A stretch of DNA of 64,000 bases from Gonium pectorale (Eukaryota; Chlorophyta; Chlorophyceae; Chlamydomonadales; Volvocaceae), in contig LSYV01000002.1 in NCBI GenBank assembly GCA_001584585.1, forward strand, positions 3,390,124 to 3,454,123, given 5' to 3'. The notes under the pieces were generated by a model, which was not told the origin of the DNA, made no database searches, and saw only the letters and a program-made list of their open reading frames with translations. Made by a program: the position numbers and the translations under genes. How positions within the stretch are numbered: position 1 is the stretch's first letter; every line of letters begins with the position of its first letter. Below, one piece after another: positions 46,794 through 58,200 of the stretch.

Positions 46794-49323
46794 TCACGCC
46801 ACCACCGCCTCCTCCATCTCCTCCGTTAGCAAGCACGCCGCGAGGATGCCAATGGCTGCTGTTTCCGTCCTCAGGCGGTTGGCCCCCAGCCCCACGGGTC
46901 GCGCCCCCGCCTCCACGAGTGCTGACAGCTCTGCGGGCGTGAAGTCACCCTCGGGCCCGATGAACAGCATCCGCAGCGGCGGCTCGCCGCCCCCGGCCCC
47001 GCTTCGACCGACGCCACTACTCTCCCCTGCCGCCTCTCTCCTCCGGCTCGCCGGCCCGTCGCCCCTCAGCTCGCGCAGGACTGCTGACAGCGGCGGCGCC
47101 CCCGCCACTGCCACTAGGCCAAACCCACCGCCCCCGACGCGGCCGCCAGCGCTTCCACAGCAGCCCGCAGCTGCTCCCTGCGCTCCGGCGCCTGCGCCGC
47201 TCGCCCCACCCTCTTGCCCAATGCCACTCCCACACCCGCTCGCGCTCGCCGCACCACCGCCACCGCTGCTGGCAGCAGCCGTCCCGGCGATGCTTCGGAG
47301 CAATGGCAGCACGTCCCGAAGCGGCGTGGGGGGAGCAAAGTGGAGCGCGTGCGGTCGCAGGCTCTGCTTGGTGGCCGCGATGGCGACGCGCTCCAGCCGG
47401 CCCGGCTGGTAGTCTCCCTCCGAGTCGTCGCCGTCACTGCCGGCCGCCGAGGCGCGGGAGGAGCCAGAGCCGCCGCGAGTACGGAACTTAGCTTTCCCGC
47501 CGGCCTGCGGCGGGCGGGGCCGGGACGGGGCAGCGCATGGAGGAGCGGGGGTAGGGAGGGGGCGTCCGGAGGGGCGTGAGGGGGGTGGAAGGAGGTGGCA
47601 TAGAAAACGAGCACGGGGGCGAGGACGGCATTCGCCCCGGGGGGGGCACTGTCGTGGGAAGCCGAGTCGCTCAGCCGCGCAGCAGTCCCGGGCCCCCTCG
47701 CGATCCCGCTCCTTCCCTCTCTACGCCACAATATCGAAACTACGCGGCATCTACAATGAAACCCGTCCAATGCCCCATCTGCAACGCTGGCCGCTCCTCC
47801 GCCTCTACACGTGCGGCGCCGGCCCATTGCTACACGCATGCCAGTACCCCGTCCAGCCTGACCGCGTCTAACGTCGCCTGTCCCCTTTCCAAACCGAAGA
47901 CACCTGTCCATGTCTCCAGTACACGCACCCGTTTCCTGGTTTACCTGTACTGTCGGTTCCATTGATTCGCAACATGCCGGTGTGCGTACACGGCATCCGC
48001 AGATTCCGCACCCACCTGCGACCGCTCCGTGACCAGCGGCACCATCATGTAGGCGCCCAGCTCCGTGAGCTTCTCCACCAGCCACTCGGAGCGCCCGCCC
48101 TTGAGCGTGGTGCACGCCACAGCTACCACCCAGCGCGGCCCGCGCCACGGCACGAAACGCGAGGGGCCGTCCGTGCTCACCTGCGGCCCACACGGCAGCG
48201 GCAGCGCCGTCCCCTCAGCGGGCCACACTTGCTTCCTGTACGGCGGACCTTGCCGATGGCCATCGGAGCGGGGAGTCATCCAACCTGCGTAAATGATGCT
48301 CAGAGAATTCCAAGGAAGCATCCCAGTCCAGGACCAGAGGGACCAGGGGCCACGTGGCAAAGACGGTGACTTGGCGCTTCAAGACCAACGAAGCGACCGG
48401 CCCTTCCAGCCTGTGGCCACTTCCTGATAGCCGCCCTCCCACCGCTTCCCTGATGCTGCCTCGCCGCCCCGTTGGCCGCTTTCATAACCCCTCTCACTCC
48501 AGCCCCGTGACCGCGTTCGCTGCCTTCTCTGATAGCCACGCCCTCCAGCCCTCTGCTAGCCAGGCGTGCCCTCCGCCCTCCACCCCCCACTCACCCACAC
48601 CCGCTGCTTGTCCGACCCGCTCACGAAGCCCTCCGCCACGTTGCCCCGCCCGTCACACAGCTCCACCCGGTCCCCCACGCCCAGCCGCAGCGAGCGGGAG
48701 GCGTGGCGGGCCTCCTCGCCCTCCAGCACCACGGTCGCCGCGACGGGGGCAGCGGCAGGGCTCGCCGTGCCAGCGGCACCGGCGGCGCCGTCGAGTCCTT
48801 TGGCGGCGCCACGGGGGATGGGCGCCGAGGCCATGCTGGCGCTGGGCCTGGTCAGGGCTTCGAGTGAGGGCGGCCCCGGCGCGGGGCCGAGGGGCTGGGA
48901 CACATAGAAGCGATGGAGCCGGGAGGTGGCTTGCTTCTGCGGGGGATGGCGGAATGGCAGCAGGAGCGGTCATGGGAGGCCGGCGGCGCCTGGGTTTGAG
49001 TGCTGCACCGGGCGCGGCGTGTCATGGGTGCAGGACCCTAGCCAAGTCCCAGCCCCTTGACGTCAACCCGCCTGCAGCGCTCCAAACTCCTGCTCGCTCC
49101 AAGCCTGGCCCCCACTTCCGCCATCGGCAGTGGCTGACGCCGCAGGTATCCGCAGGTGACGCGACGGCGGCGGCGCCGGGGCGCAGACGGTGGGCGACGG
49201 GGGTTGTGTGCTCAGAGGCCGCAGCTGCTGCAGACAAGGTCTGTTATATGGATTGTGAGAGGCCAATGCGGCTATGTGCGGCATGCAGCGACCCGGCCAG
49301 CAAGCAGCGGCTGCCATGAGCAT
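46794..49323 (-). CDS. RsmE-type 16S rRNA (uracil1498-N3)-methyltransferase, probably organellar (489 aa)
   Basis: SPOUT-class, S-adenosylmethionine-dependent methylation of U1498 in small-subunit rRNA; in an alga the likely substrate is the plastid or mitochondrial ribosome. Four exons, in phase: 49323-49072, 48936-48595, 48180-48016, 47504-46794 (1470 nt). Exon 1 encodes an Ala/Arg/Ser/Pro-rich presequence (MLMAAAACWPGRC). Then come the N-terminal PUA-like region (HRFYVSQPLGP; EEARHASRSLRLGVGDRVEL), VAVACTTLKGGRSEWLVEKL and VPLVTERS. The knotted SAM site is LFIGPEGDFTPAELSALVEA and GLGANRLRTETAAIGILA. A Gly/Ala/Ser-rich insert of about 90 residues (47020-47300) lies before the SAM motif and is absent from bacterial RsmE. 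Intron 1 only works in frame with a GC donor. Bacterial RsmE is about 240 residues; the excess is the presequence and inserts. Confidence 0.93.
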
Positions 49324-49852
49324 CGACCTGTCAGCCGCAAAATTCGCGCAGTAAGAGCATTAAAGTCCAGTATACTGTTTAAGCAAGGCCCCTTACATGC
49401 ACACATACGCTATACAGCATGCTGGCGATGCCAGCGTTACGACTGGTTCCGACGCTTCAGTTCCTTTGCGTTCGCGAAAAACCGGGCAAGCAAGCTTGGC
49501 CACATGCCTTCAATTGGCGCTTCGTGGATTATGCTATACAGGCAAGCTAGGAACAGCTCTACACTCAAACCTGCCCTGGGCTTGATCACCCCCAACCACA
49601 CTGACGATCACTCGCTGTCGCCGTGCCAGATCGAGCAGCGGACTCCTGCGCGCTGCGACATTCCGGAGCCTCCCGCCAGTCACAGCCAGTTGGTCGCGCC
49701 ACCCTGCGCCAACCCTACTTATCGCTCCAGCACTGCAAACCCGCTCCGTCGGGGTCCCCTGCGGATATTCCAGTCAAGCAGCCGACCGCGGCGTCCTTGG
49801 GTTTGTGTCCCCGCCGGGTGTGCCTCGGGCGAGGATCGTTAGGACCGCTTCC
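49324..49852. promoter_or_regulatory. divergent promoter region, RsmE / AP endonuclease
   Basis: 529 bases separate the two start codons (RsmE minus strand, AP endonuclease plus strand). Both promoters should lie here. No clear TATA box was recognised. Confidence 0.45.
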
Positions 49853-52800
49853 ATGAAACGAGGCGCCGCGAAGGAGCAGCCGGAGCCCGCCGACGCGGCC
49901 GCAGGGGCTGCGGAAGCGGCCGGGGAGGAATCAGCCCCGGCTGCTAAACGGGCAAGGACCTCTAAAGCCAAGTAAGTGCTCTGCAGGCGGTGGATAACAC
50001 GTGAACCGGTCAGCGCCACGCCTTCAGCTGCAGCCTTCTCCAGAGAGGCAGGGGGCACGTGCTCGCATCGCCAGCCATAGGTTTCCCGAGCCCTGCGCCT
50101 CCGGCCCATGCCCTCGCCGTCGTGCACCGCCGGCCGCAGGGCTCCAGCGACGAAGCGGAAGGCCGCGGCTGCGGCTGTGGTCGCCGGCGAGGAATCATCG
50201 GGCGAGGAGCCCGACGAGGCAGCCGAAGCGGCCCAGCCAGCGCGTGCGAAGAAGCCCCGGTGGGTGGGATCATGGCAGAAGCGGCTCGCCTATGGATTGT
50301 GCGCCTTGGCAGTCCCTCGAGCGCACGCCGACCTCGGCGCTTGTCATGGGGCCGTACATGCAAACGGCGTGGAGGGTGCCGCGTGTGTCCGCCCGGCGGA
50401 GGCGCCTTGCCGCGTGCTACCCGACATTATGGGCCACGCCAGAGGCGAACGCGTCCTTTAATGCGGGAAAGCGCTCTTGGGCGCCGGCCGAGCTGGGCGG
50501 ACGCGTTGGCTCGGCTGGCCTTGTGGAATGGGTGGATGGGCTCGAGGGAGCACTTGGCCGAAACCGCCTGTCTTGCCTGGAAGCTGGCGGCGTGAAGGCG
50601 GATGCGCCCGACATGAAGCATTACTACGCTCGCAACCAGGGTTGGGGCGGTGTGCGAACATCCACCCATCTTGCTGCGGTTACGTCGGTGATGTTTGCTT
50701 GCCTTGCAAAGCAGGTCAAAGGCGGCTTCCAAGGCGGGAGGCGGAGCCGCGGCGGCCAAGGCTGGCGAGGAGGCCGAGGAGCCGCAAGCAGCCGAGCCCG
50801 CGAAGCCCAAGGCCAAGCGCGGCAAGAAGGAGCCCGAGCCCGTGCGTAAGTTCCCTGTTACGCTCGGTTACCAATCCGGGTCCACAGGGGTGGCCCTACC
50901 TAGACCCGTGCGCGTGCCTGCGCGCCGCAACCCGCAAGGAGCGTATCCCTGCGGCAGGCAGGCAAGCAGCATGCTCAGAACGTGCCATGTGCGGTAGGGC
51001 CTGTGAGGGGCGAATGGACGCCGCAGCGGGCAGTGTGTGCTCCTCCTGCTTGCCGTTGAAGCCTCGAGCGCCATACCCAGCTCGGCCTTGCCGGTGTAGA
51101 AGACTTGCCTTGCCGGGCCTTGTCGCTACCGCCGCTGCTTCCTGCCTGTTGCGTTGCATCGTCGAGCGCCTCCTGGCCTTGGGCCGCGCCCCCCGTGCCC
51201 AAGTTGCGCCCAGTATGCATCAGTGCATGGTTGAAAGCCGTGAAGTCCTGCACTGGACTACGGCAGGTGCCCCGCCCCGCTATGACTAACGGCCTAGCGC
51301 TGGGATTCTGTAATGCAGTATGGTTCTGCGGTCCCTTGCTGCAGTGCCCTGCTACACGATGGCGATGCGCAAGCCGCCGCCCCCCGAGGGCTCCAAGGCG
51401 CTCAAGATCCTCAGCTGGAATGTGGCGGGCCTGAGGGCGCTGGTCAAGAAGGTGCGCAGCGTGCGGCCTCAAGAGCCGACCCACGGGTCTCCCTCGCGGC
51501 GCCGCTGCAACTGCTGCTGCGAACGGTCCGTAATGCCTTACGTTTTCTGCCGCCCTGCCCCATTCCTGTGGCCCTCTATCCGTGTCTCTTAACATGAATA
51601 TGTTCATGTATGTACTCGTCTTCGCGTCTGCCGCCCTCAACTCCACCGCCTTCGCCTTACCCGGCGCAGACGCCGGACTCATTGTCCAAGCTGGTTGATC
51701 GGGAGGGCGTGGACGTCGTGTGTCTGCAAGAACACAAGCTGCAGGGCGACCATACAGCAGAGTTGGAAAAGTCGCTGGGGCTGCAGGTTCGTGCGGGCGG
51801 CCTTGGCGGGGCTTTTAGGTTGGGAAAAGTGGGCGGGTTGGGGACACCTGCCATCCGCTGCAGAGACTGTGAACTTCGAGGTGAGGTGTCAGCGCTTGGC
51901 AGGCCGCATCAGTAAGGCTTGCTTGGGAGACCAGGGCGTGCCATAAACGCTTGCCGCATGCCCATGCCGCCTTGGCCTACGGATGTCCGCCTTTCCGCCC
52001 TTTTCCCCCTTTCTTGCAATCCCCCATGCCCTCCGCTTTCGCTTACCCTTTTCCCGTCCCCCCCATTCCCCCGCTCCCCGTCTCCGCCCTGACCAGGGCT
52101 GGTCTCACCACTGGGCCTGCTCCACCGCCAAGCTCGGCTACTCCGGCGTCTCCGTCCACACCCGCACGCCGCCCCTCTCCGTCTCGGTCGGCCTGGGCGG
52201 CCCCGATGGCTCCGGCCCCGAGCCGGACCCCGAGCACGAGGCCGAGGGCCGCGTGGTGACGGTGGAGCTGCCGGACCTGTTTGTGGTGTGCGCCTACGTG
52301 CCGAACAGCGGGGAGGGGCTCAAGCGGCTGGACTACCGGATCAAGAGGTGGGACGGAGCGTTCGCGGCGTACATCACCGGCCTGGAGGCGCGCGGAAAGC
52401 CGGTGCGGTTGGGCAGTGGGGGTGCGGGTCGGGAGGCCGCTGGGAGGCGGGAGGGCAAGGCGGGTGGGGGGCGGGAAAGCGATGCGGGACAAGGGATGGG
52501 GGGTAAGGAGCGGCGAGGGGTGAGAGGAAGGAGTGCCTGCTGGCTGGTGGGTTGGGTGGGTAATAAAGAAGGGGAAACGGGTCGGGTGGGTTGGGTGGGT
52601 AATAAAGAAAGGGAAACGGGTCGGGTGGGGTGGGTGGGTAGTACAGAAGGGGAAATGGGTCGGGTTGAGGTGGGTGGGATGGCATGCCGGTGCGCCCCTG
52701 CACAGGGGTTGGCCTGTTGGTGCCCTGAAAGACGGTCGATGTAGAACACACGGGCCGCTGCGCGTGACGCGAGCCGGCGATAGGCGGGCCAATCTGGAAA

Positions 52801-54014
52801 GCCAGAATTGTCAAGATGTGTGGGCGTAGCCGCCGACGGCTGGCCAGGGGGCGCCCTGCCGGTCCTGGTCCCATGCCGCTTATAGCTGCCCCTCGGCCGC
52901 GTTGCTTCCTTGCGTCCTGGACCCGCTCCCCGGATCCATTTGCCCCGAGCTAACGGCCGCTGCTGCAACCGCGTGGCGATGCCCGGGCCAATCGCCGGCC
53001 TTGCCGTCGCAGGTGGTGCTGACGGGCGACCTCAACTGCGCGCACAAGGAGATCGACATCCACGCGCCCAAAACTAACCTCAAGTCCGCAGGATTCACGC
53101 CGGTACGCGTGTCTTGGCGATGACTTGAAGTGTCCCAGCCTGCATTCACGGGGGCGGGACACGACCGTCGCAGTGTACATTGTATGTATGCAGCCTGGTA
53201 TGCAGCCTGGTACCAAAGTCAATACTCAGTCGTCAGCAGCAAGTAAGTGTATGGCGGATATGCGTGCGCGGTGGACACTCCCCTCACCGGTGATGCTGTG
53301 GTGCACGCATCGACTCTGATTGACACCCCTGCCGTCCAGCCCAACCCGCCAGCCATAGCCCTTGCAACACCGCTCTCCGCCCCAATCACTTTGGTGTGCG
53401 CCTCCCTGCTCCGCTTCGCAGGAGGAGCGCGAGAGCTTCAGCCGGCTGCTGCTTGGGGAGGTGGGGCTGGTGGACACCTTCCGCACCCTGTTTCCCGACA
53501 CCGTCGCCTACACCTACTTCACCAAGCGCTTCAACTGCCGCGAGAAGAATAAGGTGCGAGGGGTGCGGGCACGCCCTGGGACCGGGTGCAGGTTCGGGCG
53601 TCGGGGTGTGGACGTGTGGTGTATGGTGGCTTGGGAGTTGAGACCACGGAGTTGTGCAGCTGCCAGCGACAGTTCCGTGAATTCTGAATCAGCGTTCGTA
53701 TGGGCGGTTCCCCAGCGAATGAGGCACTGGGGAGGGAGTCGGCTGCGGAGTTCAGTTGAGGAGGCTGTGGGCACAGTTTTCGACATAGGTCGGTGCTTGA
53801 CATGGCGCGCCGCGAATTTCTCCGGCCTCAGGGATGGCGACTGGACTACTTTCTGACCTCCTCCACCATGATGCCGGAGGCGGCGGCGCCGCAGCGCAAG
53901 GCGCCGGCGCCGCCCAGCAAGTGGCGGGTGTACGACAGCTGGATTCTGCAGGACGTGTACGGGCCGGACCACCTGCCGCTGGGGCTCACGCTCGTACGGA
54001 ACGACGATGACTGA
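49853..54014 (+). CDS. AP endonuclease, exonuclease III / APE1 family (434 aa)
   Basis: Cuts DNA 5' of abasic sites in base-excision repair. Nine exons in phase: 49853-49971, 50140-50259, 50715-50845, 51345-51451, 51670-51786, 52097-52402, 53013-53102, 53422-53553, 53832-54014 (1305 nt). The first three exons encode a Lys/Arg/Ala/Glu-rich extension ([30 protein letters not shown]) that could act as a nuclear localisation or DNA-binding tail, as in APE1. The catalytic EEP domain follows with all hallmark blocks: [15 protein letters not shown] (Asn), [10 protein letters not shown] (metal-binding Glu), [12 protein letters not shown] (Tyr), [15 protein letters not shown] (Asp/Asn), RRIDYFL-like WRLDYFLTS and the terminal [12 protein letters not shown] (Asp-His). 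Intron 52403-53012 holds a 39-bp minisatellite. No TGTAA was found within about 450 bases downstream. Nuclear versus plastid targeting cannot be decided from the sequence. Confidence 0.95.
52554..52670 (+). repeat. 39-bp G-rich minisatellite in an intron of the AP endonuclease gene
   Basis: Three tandem copies of a 39-bp unit beginning gggtgggtaataaagaa. The third copy has diverged (agtacag in place of aataaag). It lies wholly inside intron 52403-53012. Confidence 0.8.
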
Positions 54015-55280
54015 CGGGTTACTTGGGACTTCAGTGAGGATTGCGTGCATTGTGTTGTTGCCTACCGCTGATGTGACTGGGAGGAAGGAGACCGAGGGGC
54101 AAAGGTGCGCCCACCACGGGCTCCGCCTGCAGCTGATGGCGTGATGGGGCGGATGGTACGGAAGCCCGTCCAGCGCCTGGTTTTAACTTGCGCAGGGCGG
54201 CCATCGCCGTGCGTTAGGTCGTTCAATCGGCATCAGGCTATGACAGGCACGCTGCGGGCATCTGGTGCAAGTGTGTAGCGGGCAGGTGTGCCATTTGCTT
54301 GTAGCTACCCCGGAAGCTAGCCGCTTGACGCGGTGGTCACTTGACGGTCCGGCGCGGGGAGCTTCGGTATGCATTGGTCTAGTAGGCACGGACTGACGCC
54401 TGGCGATGTGGGGAACGTTGTTGACGCAGAAGTTGTTTCAAGGCACGCATCATGGTCGGACGGTTGCCACGGTTGCTGTTTTCATGGTGGGAGTACGGTA
54501 CGTGTTGGCACACGCTTGACGCTCAAAAGCGTCTGACATGAGTACGCCGTCCCATCTGACACAGGTCTTACTTTGCAACACATTGTTGTCACTTGGTGCG
54601 AGTCTTTGCCGTCCATGATTGCCTCCGCAACAGCCAACAGGTGTGCCTCATAGGCGGCCATTTCTTGCATCACGTGGTTGACCGCCTCTTGGCTCTTGCG
54701 GTCGGGCGCCAAGACGATGAATGCGCAGCCCAAGCATGAGCGCGTGTGACAGCACAGGCACGCACAAGAGCACGCAACGGGCAAAGCTCTAGGAACACAC
54801 CGTGCACACACCGTACACGCACATGCGGACAGCTGCCTGATGTGCCCATGGAGGCGACAGCCTTGCCCGGCAGTTGTGACGGTTACCCAAGTAAGCACGC
54901 GTCGGCCCGGATCCGCAGCTTCGCATGCATATGTGTGCGTACGATGTGGACGTGCCTCGTAGCAAGCAGTTGGTCCGTACGCGTCCATCTTATGTATACA
55001 CAGATAGAGAACATGCCACATACTCGGCAGCGCACACACACAGTTCTGACCCTTCACCCCAAACAAAAATCCACACCATCTGCACCTGCCCCGCTTGCAC
55101 ATTCTCGCACCGTAACCGTCGCTCGATACGCTAATATCACGTTAACCGCGACCGTTGCGCCATAGAAACCCAAGTTACGGCCCTGTGCAGCACAGGGAGT
55201 TCGGTTCGCCCGCCCCCATCCAGTCAGCCACACTCTTCCAGAGCCTCAAACGCACGCATCACATCTCGCACCACAACTCG
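54015..55280. other. convergent spacer with an unassigned open frame
   Basis: This holds the 3' tails of the AP endonuclease gene (+) and the HRGP membrane-protein gene (-). An open frame on the minus strand (55102-54482) has one stretch that looks protein-like, APDRKSQEAVNHVMQEM followed by AAYEAHLLAVAEAIMDGKD (about 54610-54720). The rest is Cys/His-rich noise. I cannot assign it; a transposon remnant is possible. Confidence 0.35.
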
Positions 55281-58200
55281 TTAAACACTTGTCAGGCGGG
55301 ACCGCTCAAACAGGTCGGCCGCCATCGTCAGGAACGACGACTGCTCCGTCATGGCCCGCGGCCGCCCAGAGCCCTCCGCGCCCCACTCCTCGGGCGCCTG
55401 GGGCCGGGAGCGGCGCGCCAGCTCGGCCCGTGCGCGGCCCTCCTCCGCCAAGGCCCGGGCGCGCAGCTGACCCGGCGTCAGCGCCGCGCCTGTGTCCATT
55501 CCGAGCGCGCCCAGCAGAGGCCCACCAGCGGCAGCCTCCGTCCTGCGGAACATCTCGCCAGGCACGGCGTTGGTCCGCCAGCCTGCGCCGCCGCCGCCAC
55601 CGTCTTGACCGTTGCTGTACTCACTCTCTCGGTGTGAGTGAGTCGGGACGAACGGCGCCCCATCCCGCTCCCGCTCCCTCTCCCGCGCCTGCTGATGCTG
55701 ATGCTGGCCCTGACCGGCTTCCTCCAAGTCACTCGTCGTACCGTACGGCTGTCGGTCGCCGTACATTGGTGTGGATGGCTGGGTCACGCCATATACGTGC
55801 TGGCTGCCAGCGCGGCTGCCGACGCCGTCGCCGACAGAGCCCGCGGAGCCGCCCGGACCCACCGGACCCGACGCCGACAAGAAGGGCATGCGAGGCTGGG
55901 GGGGCGGCTCCAAGGAGTACCGCTGAGTCGATGGGCTAGGCGCGCTGGGCGCTTGGTGCGGCCGGATGTGCTGCGCCGTGAAGGATGCGACCGTCGTCAG
56001 CTCCTGCTCGGCGGCAGCATCGTAGGCGACCCGCGGGTCGGCGTACGGCCGCAGAACCGGCTGATCGTGTTGGAGTTGGTGTTGGGGGTGCGCTTGTCGC
56101 AACTGCTGTCGGGATTGCTCATCCCAGAGCCACTGCCCGGCGGAGGATGCGTCGCCGCCGCCGCCGCCAGGAAGCGGCGCTCCCTCGTCCGTCAGGCTGG
56201 AGAGTGAAGGGCTCATGGGGCGAGCGTACGGCTCGTACGGCGTTTGTACGGCAGACGGCGACTGCATGTCGTGGGCCACAGACGCATGGCGGGTGCTGCT
56301 GCGGTAGGCGTCTTGCCCGGCCCACGCTGCGGGCGCCCTCGGCGAAGCCACATCGCCTGAGGGGTAGCCTTGCACGGAGGGCGGCCGCGGCGTCTGCTGC
56401 TGCTGTGGCTGCGACGACACCGTCCTCCCTAGGCGGCTGCTCCCGAGCAGCTGCGCGTGGGGCGAGAGGGGCGCTTCGCGCTGCGAGGCCTCGGCGGCGA
56501 TGGAGGCGTCCCGGCCGTCCCGGCCGGCACTAGCCGAGGACGACCCGGAGCCGTTGGAGCCGCGCGGTGTTTCCGGGGCCTTCAGGTCTACCTGATAGGG
56601 TCCGGGAGGACATGGGCAGGGCCAGGCGCAAGGAGCCTTTAAGGGGGGGGTACGTGGTTGGACGGTGTGCCGCGCCAACAAAGCGATAATTGGAAACCGC
56701 GCATTGGGGGTGCAATCTGCAGCACGAGTAAGCAAATACGGGCAATCAGCCCTCGATACGTGCCTTCGGCTGGCCTCCATGCCCGTGTCGCACCAGTTGG
56801 TCTACAGTTGCGCAAACGACGGCCTGCACCGCCCACCGTGCAGACCGCACACCCTACTCCCAAAGCTCCCCTCCCGCCTCACGCCCCGCACGCCATCCGG
56901 CCCACCTGTCGCTGGGCGCTCGGTGGCTGCCCCACCCCCACCCCCGCCGTGTGCACGTGCGCGAGCCGCGGCGCGAAGGTATGCAGCCGCACCGCCGCGT
57001 CAGTGGCCATCGTCGCCAGGGAGCGCAGCTTGTCACTCAGGGTCAGCACACTCGACTCCCGGGGCCGGCCAAAGCCGCCGCCGCCGCCGCCGACGCGGCC
57101 GTCTCCCTCGGTTTCTCTTTTTTCCTCGCCGCTGCCGCCGCTAGCCATGCCGGTGCGGGGGCCGCGGCCGCTGGCGCCATCACCGCTGTTGCTGGCACGG
57201 GTAGCTGACGTCATGGCGACGCTCTCATGGCGCAGGCTGGGGCTACTGGGTGCCTTGGGGTGGCGAGCTTCCGCCCCCGTGGCGTCGCGATCGTCGCCGC
57301 TGCCGGCCCTCCGACCGTAGCCCATCGACGGGAGCGGCAGGCGGCCCAGGGAGCTCTGCTGAAGCCTTGCAGCCTGCGCCTGCGCCGCCCCGGCGCCGCC
57401 ACCGCTGCCGCCACCATTGCCGCCACGGCCGCCGCCGGCCCCGTCACCGTAGTCAGAGTCATCGCTTCGGCCCTCCTCGCCGCCGGATCCGTCGTACAGC
57501 GGTTGGCTGACGCCGACGCCCAGTGCCGACGCCACCTCCCAGGCCAGCTCGGGAGTCAGGGAGCTGAACAGCACGTCGGACAGAAGAGGCTGTGCGCGCG
57601 TCTCTCCGCTGCCGGGTCCCGAGCCATGCCTGCTCGACTGCGCGGCCCTGTAGTTCGCAGTGGCGGCGGAGGCGGCGCGCAGTGGGCTGGCGGGCGCGGA
57701 CAGCGCGGCGTGACCGGCCGCCATGCCGTACCCACCGGCGCCGTCGTACGGTGGCGTGCCCGGCGCCGAAGCCGCCGGGGCCGCCGTCATCCCGTCGCCG
57801 TGCTCGGCCAGCGGGTTGTCGAAGGTGACAAAGCGATGGCTGCCAGAAAGGGGGGAGTGGAAGGACGGGGCGCGGTGCGCAGCGCCGGGGTAGCCCTGGG
57901 CGGCGGACACCGAGAGGAAGGTGTGCCCACCGCGGGCCCGCCCGCCGACCGCGTCCGACTCTGCCCCGGGACCCCCGGCGCGGAGGCTGCCCATCCGCGA
58001 CGCCAGCCGCGGCGGAGACGAGACCGCGCGTTCCCGCTCCAAAAGATAGTACTCACGGTACTGCCGGTCGAGCTCGTCCTCCTCCGTGCTCCGTGCACCG
58101 CTGTAGTCGCCGTACGGCGCCGGTGGCTGACCCGGACTGCCGTGCAAACCGGCGGAGGAGTGGTAGGGGCTGCCGCCGGCGCCGGCGCGCATGGAGAAGG

